A stretch of DNA of 64,000 nucleotides from positions 496,001 to 560,000 of the forward strand of contig CAVXQD010000003.1 in NCBI GenBank assembly GCA_963763885.1, given 5' to 3'. Below, piece after piece: positions 59,629-64,000 of the stretch (its first letter is position 1; each line of letters begins with the position of its first letter). The notes under the pieces are model-generated. The model saw only the letters and a list, made by a program, of their open reading frames with translations, had not been told where the DNA came from and searched no databases. Source of the DNA: JANNBN01 sp963763885. GTDB taxonomy: Bacteria; Actinomycetota; Acidimicrobiia; Acidimicrobiales; JANYDT01. The translations under genes were made by a program, and so were the position numbers.

Positions 59629-59780
59629 CGACCAGTCCGAGCGGTCGCTGAAGGCCCCGAATGGATGATTCCCTTCAGCGTCGCCAGAACCGGGCGAGGT
59701 GGGGAAACTGACGAGGTGGGGAAACGGGCGAGGTGCGGAAACTGACGAGGAGGGAGATTTGGTTACGCGAGACTGTCCGG

Positions 59781-61556
59781 ATGCCTGAACAGACTGCATC
59801 TCCAAGACCCGACCGCGCCCGCGGCATGCGAACCGACTACTGCGGTGATCTGGGTTTGAACGATGTTGGCCGTCAGGTCAGCCTGTGCGGATGGGTTGCG
59901 CGTCGCCGTGAGCATGGCGAGCATCTGGCGTTCGTTGACCTGCGTGACCGGTCCGGCCTCATCCAATGCGTGGTCGATGGAGCTGCGGATCTCCGCAATG
60001 AGTATGTGATTCGCGTCACAGGCACCGTTGTTGCCCGCTCCAACGAAACCATCAACGCGGAGCTTCCCACCGGCCATATCGAACTACAGAAGTGCACCGT
60101 TGAGGTGCTCAACATCGCAGAGCCGCCGGTCTTCCCTGTCGCAGATCGAGACGGCGGCCCCACGGTCGACGAGAACCTGCGCCTGAAGCACCGTTACCTC
60201 GACCTGCGCCGTGAACGCATGCAGCGCAACCTGCGCATCCGGTCCCGCATCAACGCTGCCATCCGCAACACCATGGACCTGCAGGGTTTCACCGAGATCG
60301 AAACCCCCATGCTCATGCCGTCCACTCCAGAGGGCGCACGAGAGTTTGTGGTGCCATCACGGCTCACCCCAGGGGCGTTCTACGCGCTGCCGCAAAGCCC
60401 GCAGCTGTTCAAGCAGTTGCTCATGGTTGCTGGCGCAGACCGGTACTACCAGATTGCTCGTTGTATGCGCGATGAAGATCTGCGCGCTGACCGTCAGTTC
60501 GAGTTTGTCCAGCTTGACGCGGAAATGAGCTTCGTCACCCAAGACGACGTGTTGGAGTGCATCTCCGAAGCAGTGCTTGCAGCAGCCGAAGCCATCACCG
60601 GTTCGCGCCCTTGCGAGGTCATCCCACGGATGACCTGGACCGAGGCCATGGAGCGTTTCGGCTCAGACAAGCCAGACATCCGTTTCGGACTCGAGCTGGT
60701 TGAGCTCACCGACATCTTCGCCAAGACCGGGGCCAAAGTTTTCCAAACCCAGTCCGTCAAGGCAATCCGAGTGCCTGGTGGCGCCGAGATGACCCGCAAC
60801 CGCATCGACGGTCTCACGGACTTCGCCAAGCGCATGGGCTCCAAGGGTCTCGCTTGGTTCAAGGTCAAAGAGAACGGCGAGGTCGACGGTCCCGTTGCAA
60901 AGTTCATGCAGCCCGAGGAATTGTCGGCGGTTCTTGCTCGCACGGAGTCGGTAGCTGGCGACCTGTTGTTTTTCCAGGCAGGCGAACTCGATCCCGTCCG
61001 CACGGTTCTTGGCCAGTTGCGTAATGAGCTTGGCCGTCCACCGGTCTACGAGGGCGGGTTGCATTTCTTGTGGATCACCGAGTTCCCTATGTTCCACGGC
61101 ACCAAGGACGACGGCACCCCTGCACCAGCGCACCACGCGTTTACCCATCCGCATGTCGACGACCTCGACAAGTTGGAAACCGCACCGTTCAGCGTGCGCG
61201 CGCAGGCTTACGACCTCACGCTCAACGGGTGGGAGCTGGGCTCGGGTTCAATTCGTATCCACAAGCCAGAGTTGCAGCAACGCATCTTCAACTTGCTTGG
61301 CATCACGCCGGAAGACGCACAGAAGCGGTTCGGGTTCTTCCTCAACCCCTTCAAGTACGGCGCGCCACCGCACGGCGGGTTTGCTTTTGGAATCGACCGT
61401 CTTGCGGCCATCCTCGCTGGCGAAGAGAACATCCGCGAAATCATCGCGTTCCCCAAGACGCAGAGCGGCTTGGACCCCATGACCAACGCGCCCACCACCA
61501 TCACGGACAAGCAGCTCAACGAGCTGGGTCTTCGGGTCCTTCCGCCCAAGGCGTAG
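59781..61556 (+). CDS. aspS: Aspartyl-tRNA synthetase
   Basis: Class IIb synthetase of ~591 residues, bacterial type with GAD insertion. The N-terminal OB anticodon-binding fold has QVSLCGWVARRREHG and FVDLRDRSGLIQCVV. Motif 1 region is INAAIRNTMDLQGFTEIETPMLMPSTPEGAREF, motif 2 YYQIARCMRDEDLRADRQFEF, motif 3 HGGFAFGIDRLAAILAGEENIREIIAFPK. Start is uncertain: ATG 59781 or ATG 59826; the latter is nearer to the usual N-terminus. The 152 bp to the divergent Tad gene should contain both promoters. Confidence 0.97.
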   Translation: MPEQTASPRPDRARGMRTDYCGDLGLNDVGRQVSLCGWVARRREHGEHLAFVDLRDRSGLIQCVVDGAADLRNEYVIRVTGTVVARSNETINAELPTGHIELQKCTVEVLNIAEPPVFPVADRDGGPTVDENLRLKHRYLDLRRERMQRNLRIRSRINAAIRNTMDLQGFTEIETPMLMPSTPEGAREFVVPSRLTPGAFYALPQSPQLFKQLLMVAGADRYYQIARCMRDEDLRADRQFEFVQLDAEMSFVTQDDVLECISEAVLAAAEAITGSRPCEVIPRMTWTEAMERFGSDKPDIRFGLELVELTDIFAKTGAKVFQTQSVKAIRVPGGAEMTRNRIDGLTDFAKRMGSKGLAWFKVKENGEVDGPVAKFMQPEELSAVLARTESVAGDLLFFQAGELDPVRTVLGQLRNELGRPPVYEGGLHFLWITEFPMFHGTKDDGTPAPAHHAFTHPHVDDLDKLETAPFSVRAQAYDLTLNGWELGSGSIRIHKPELQQRIFNLLGITPEDAQKRFGFFLNPFKYGAPPHGGFAFGIDRLAAILAGEENIREIIAFPKTQSGLDPMTNAPTTITDKQLNELGLRVLPPKA

Positions 61557-61615
61557 CGCTCTGTCGAAAACGAAACTCGAGCCTGGCTGGCTTTACGTTC
61601 GCCTACGGTCGTGTT

Positions 61616-62254
61616 GTGTTCACTCTTGCCGAGATCGGGTCGTTCTCGGCCGCAGCCTTTGCCATCATCGTGGTCCCAGGGCCAAGCGTGCTGTTCGTCA
61701 TCAGTAGGGGCGTGGCGCTTGGTCGTCGTGCGGCGCTGGCAACAGTGTTGGGTAACGCGCTCGGCGCACTGACCATGGCGATGATGGTCAGCTTTGGGCT
61801 GGGTGCGCTGATCACCCGCAGCCTGGTGTTGTTTACGTTCGTCAAATGGGTCGGTGCGGCCTATCTGGTGCTTCTCGGCATCAAGGCGTTTCGTAACCGC
61901 GCCAAGTTGGCTCGAGCGTTGGACCTGTCAGCAGTGGCTGGCTCGGATCGTTCCATCATCCGTGAGGGGTTCGTGGTAGGTGTCACCAACCCCAAGGTGC
62001 TGGTGTTCTTCGGCGCCGTGCTGCCACAGTTCGTGCATCGTGAACGCGGAAGTGTCCCCGTTCAGATGGCGGTGCTCGGGCTGGTGTTTACCTGTATTGC
62101 CCTGCTCAGCGATGGCGCATGGGGCCTGTTGGCCGGAACCGTGCGCAGGTGGCTTGCCTCCTCGCCTCGTCGCCTTGAAGCGGTGGGCGGAATTGGTGGG
62201 CTGACCATCGCAGGTTTGGGAATCCGGTTGGCGCTGACTGGCCGTCACGACTGA
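61616..62254 (+). CDS. LysE/RhtB family exporter
   Basis: 212-residue inner-membrane protein from GTG 61616 with six predicted helices. The family motif VVPGPSVLFVISRGVALGRRAALATVLGNALG is at about 18-50, VKWVGAAYLVLLGIKAFRN at about 72-90, and GFVVGVTNPKVLVFFGAVLPQFV at about 115-137. Amino acid or related metabolite efflux; substrate cannot be told from sequence. Confidence 0.93.
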   Translation: MFTLAEIGSFSAAAFAIIVVPGPSVLFVISRGVALGRRAALATVLGNALGALTMAMMVSFGLGALITRSLVLFTFVKWVGAAYLVLLGIKAFRNRAKLARALDLSAVAGSDRSIIREGFVVGVTNPKVLVFFGAVLPQFVHRERGSVPVQMAVLGLVFTCIALLSDGAWGLLAGTVRRWLASSPRRLEAVGGIGGLTIAGLGIRLALTGRHD

Positions 62255-62269
62255 CCGGTTGCTTGTGGG

Positions 62270-62953
62270 ATGGTTGCTGGCATGTCAGCAAGCTCAGCCA
62301 GTTCAACCGGTTCAACCGGTTCTGCCAGTTCACGCATGCCAGGTACTGGTCGCCTCGCCGAGCAAATGGCGTTTCTTGTTGAGATCGACAAGCTGAAGAC
62401 GATCCTGCGGCAGAACCTCATCGCCGATGGGTCTCGGCAGGAAAACACTGGCGAGCATTCATGGCACCTGGCCATGTGCGCAACGGTGCTTGCCGAACAT
62501 TCCAACGAGCCGGTCGATGTTGCCAAAGTGGTGCAGATGCTGCTGGTGCACGATCTCGTGGAGATCGATGCTGGTGACCTGTTTGTTTATGGAACTGCCG
62601 AGCAGCAGGCGGCACAGGATCTCAAAGAACAGGCAGCAGCGCAGCGGATTTTCGGCATGTTGCCCCAAGACCAGGCCGCACGCCTCACCGCCTTGTGGGA
62701 AGAGTTCGAAACGCGTGAGACGCCTGAATCACGGTTCGCAAAAGCGGTCGACCGGGTTCAACCCATGCTGCTCAACCTTGCCTCCGGCGGTGGTTCGTGG
62801 GAGAAGCACGGGATCACTGCCGACCGCCCGATGGCCCTGATCGACCGCACGGTTCCACCGGGGTCCACGGTCCTTGCCGAGTATGCGCACGAGGTCATTC
62901 GAGTGTCAGTGCAAGTCGGCGCGTTGCTCCCCGCGGATTTGGCGGCAGACTGA
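62270..62953 (+). CDS. HD-domain hydrolase (YfbR/HDDC2-like 5'-deoxynucleotidase)
   Basis: 227 residues. The metal-binding HD set is visible: ENTGEHSWHLAMCATVLAEH and VVQMLLVHDLVEIDAGD. Between them and the C-terminus lies RFAKAVDRVQPMLLNLASGG with the late Asp. Homologues hydrolyse deoxynucleoside monophosphates. The N-terminal ~30 residues (SSASSTGSTGSASS) are low complexity from a short tandem repeat, and the true start may be the ATG before PGTGRLAEQ (62336). Confidence 0.85.
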   Translation: MVAGMSASSASSTGSTGSASSRMPGTGRLAEQMAFLVEIDKLKTILRQNLIADGSRQENTGEHSWHLAMCATVLAEHSNEPVDVAKVVQMLLVHDLVEIDAGDLFVYGTAEQQAAQDLKEQAAAQRIFGMLPQDQAARLTALWEEFETRETPESRFAKAVDRVQPMLLNLASGGGSWEKHGITADRPMALIDRTVPPGSTVLAEYAHEVIRVSVQVGALLPADLAAD

Positions 62954-62957
62954 GCAC

Positions 62958-64000
62958 GTGACCGATTTGTTCTCCGCCGCGATGACCGAGCGCCTCGCAC
63001 GCACGGCTCCGCTGGCCAGCAGGATGCGGCCGCAGAGCCTGGACGAGGTAGTTGGTCAGGATCACTTGTTGGGTCACGGCAAACCGTTGCGCCGGCTGAT
63101 TGAGACCGATCGGTTGTCTTCCGTGATCCTGTGGGGGCCGCCGGGGACGGGCAAGACCACGCTGGCCAGCCTGGTGGCAAGCGCCAGCTCCAAACGGTTC
63201 ATTCCCATGTCCGCAGTGACGGCCGGCGTGAAAGACGTTCGCGAGGCAGTTGAGATTGCCCGTGACGAACAACGGATGAACCAGCGCGGCACGATTCTCT
63301 TCCTCGACGAGATCCACCGGTTCAATCGGGCGCAGCAAGACGCGCTGTTGCCAAGCGTTGAAGACGGCACGTTGGTGCTGATCGGGGCTACCACCGAGAA
63401 TCCAAGTTTTAGCGTCAACGGTCCGTTGCTCAGCCGGTCGACCCTGTTCAGGCTTCGCTCCCACACACCCGACTCGCTACAGGAGTTAGCCGCCCGGGCG
63501 CTGCGTGAGGAAGGGGCAAGCATCGATGATGATGCGCTTGCTCACCTGGTGAACCTTGCCGATGGTGACGGCCGGTCGTTGCTCACGGCGCTTGAAGTTG
63601 CCATCGCGTTGGCCGACGATGCCGAACGTGTTGGAAAAGTTCGTCATGTCACTAAGGACGATGCGGAGGCCGCAGTCGATGCGCGGGTGCTTCGCTACGG
63701 CGACGATGAGCACTACGACATTGTAAGTGCATTTATTAAATCTGTTCGCGGGAGCGACCCCGACGCGGCGCTCTATTGGTTGGCGCGGATGCTGACGGCT
63801 GGCGAAGACGTCAACTTCATTGCGCGTCGGTTGTGCATCTTGGCTTCAGAAGATGTTGGCCTGGCCGACCCCATGGCCATGGTGGTTGCTGAGGCAGCAG
63901 CACGGTGTGTGCAGCACGTGGGCATGCCGGAGGCGCAGCTCAACCTTGCTCAGGCCACGGTGCACCTGGCAACCGCGCCAAAGTCCAACCGTGTTGCACT
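62958..64000 (+). CDS. rarA: Replication-associated recombination protein RarA (MgsA), 5' part
   Basis: AAA+ ATPase acting at stalled replication forks. 347 codons from GTG 62958 to the window edge, of ~430 expected. RMRPQSLDEVVGQDHLLG is the family start, Walker A GPPGTGKTTLA, Walker B LFLDEIHRFNRAQQDALLPSVEDG, sensor 1 LIGATTENPSF. The C-terminal region contains SAFIKSVRGSDPDAALYWLARML and ASEDVGLADP, typical of RarA clamp-loader-like proteins. Starts 5 bp after the HD gene. Confidence 0.97.
   Translation, partial: MTDLFSAAMTERLARTAPLASRMRPQSLDEVVGQDHLLGHGKPLRRLIETDRLSSVILWGPPGTGKTTLASLVASASSKRFIPMSAVTAGVKDVREAVEIARDEQRMNQRGTILFLDEIHRFNRAQQDALLPSVEDGTLVLIGATTENPSFSVNGPLLSRSTLFRLRSHTPDSLQELAARALREEGASIDDDALAHLVNLADGDGRSLLTALEVAIALADDAERVGKVRHVTKDDAEAAVDARVLRYGDDEHYDIVSAFIKSVRGSDPDAALYWLARMLTAGEDVNFIARRLCILASEDVGLADPMAMVVAEAAARCVQHVGMPEAQLNLAQATVHLATAPKSNRVA

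Noticed and set aside
59629..59805. N-terminal extension of the cassette-2 TadE gene to 59805
   Set aside because: The extra 59 residues are unlike any TadE leader and overlap the aspS start; ATG 59628 gives a normal short basic leader.

Overview
The window is about 64 kb of high-GC (roughly 60%) bacterial chromosome, densely packed, with frequent 1-4 bp gene overlaps and many GTG starts. Gene content points to an actinobacterium, most likely of class Acidimicrobiia (Ilumatobacter-like; inference). The signs are a probable mycothiol ligase (mshC), an F420-dependent NADPH reductase, an InhA-type enoyl reductase, phosphatidylinositol-mannoside genes and Thr-rich 'TTTT' linkers in exported proteins. 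No rRNA, tRNA, CRISPR array or transposase was seen.

Layout. 1-9.9 kb: 3'-truncated aconitase (minus strand), a divergent GntR regulator, a small membrane protein with a toxin-nuclease-like C-terminus, an aminoglycoside-phosphotransferase-like kinase with DUF6285, a frame-broken SdrD-B/SGNH surface esterase, YbjN, enoyl-ACP reductase, F420 reductase and mshC. 9.9-15.9 kb: a minus-strand TadE/TadE/TadG-like operon whose first product carries Calx-beta repeats and a long Thr tail. 16-41 kb: thrS, HIT, pgsA, PIM acyltransferase, pimA, pdxS, pdxT, yebC, ruvC, ruvA and ruvB in the same relative order as Mycobacterium tuberculosis Rv2614c to Rv2592c (recalled). Accessory genes interrupt this backbone: DUF4184, a frame-broken molybdopterin oxidoreductase, DUF3054, lemA/htpX, an ATP-grasp-like orphan, a HEPN pair, an SDR, a SpoU methyltransferase, a DUF1501/DUF1800 pair and a nitroreductase. 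41-50 kb: queA and tgt, separated by two consecutive [membrane-anchored coiled coil + OmpA-like] gene pairs. 50-64 kb: secD, secF, apt, rel, then a second minus-strand Tad-like triplet, aspS, a LysE exporter, an HD hydrolase and the start of rarA.

The backbone combines Holliday-junction repair (ruvCAB), protein export (secDF), tRNA charging and queuosine modification, the stringent response, PLP synthesis and PIM lipid synthesis. The accessory layer is mostly cell-surface and envelope machinery (two Tad-like pseudopilin cassettes, two coiled-coil/OmpA modules, SdrD-B/SGNH, DUF1501/DUF1800) plus small conflict-type genes (HEPN pair, BECR-like domain).

Intergenic DNA carries a ~60 bp dispersed repeat (four copies), hairpins built from TTCGCGTCC/GGACGCGAA, and tandem repeats that begin exactly at stop codons (HIT, apt). 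Several genes are interrupted by one- or two-base shifts, which could be real decay or assembly errors.
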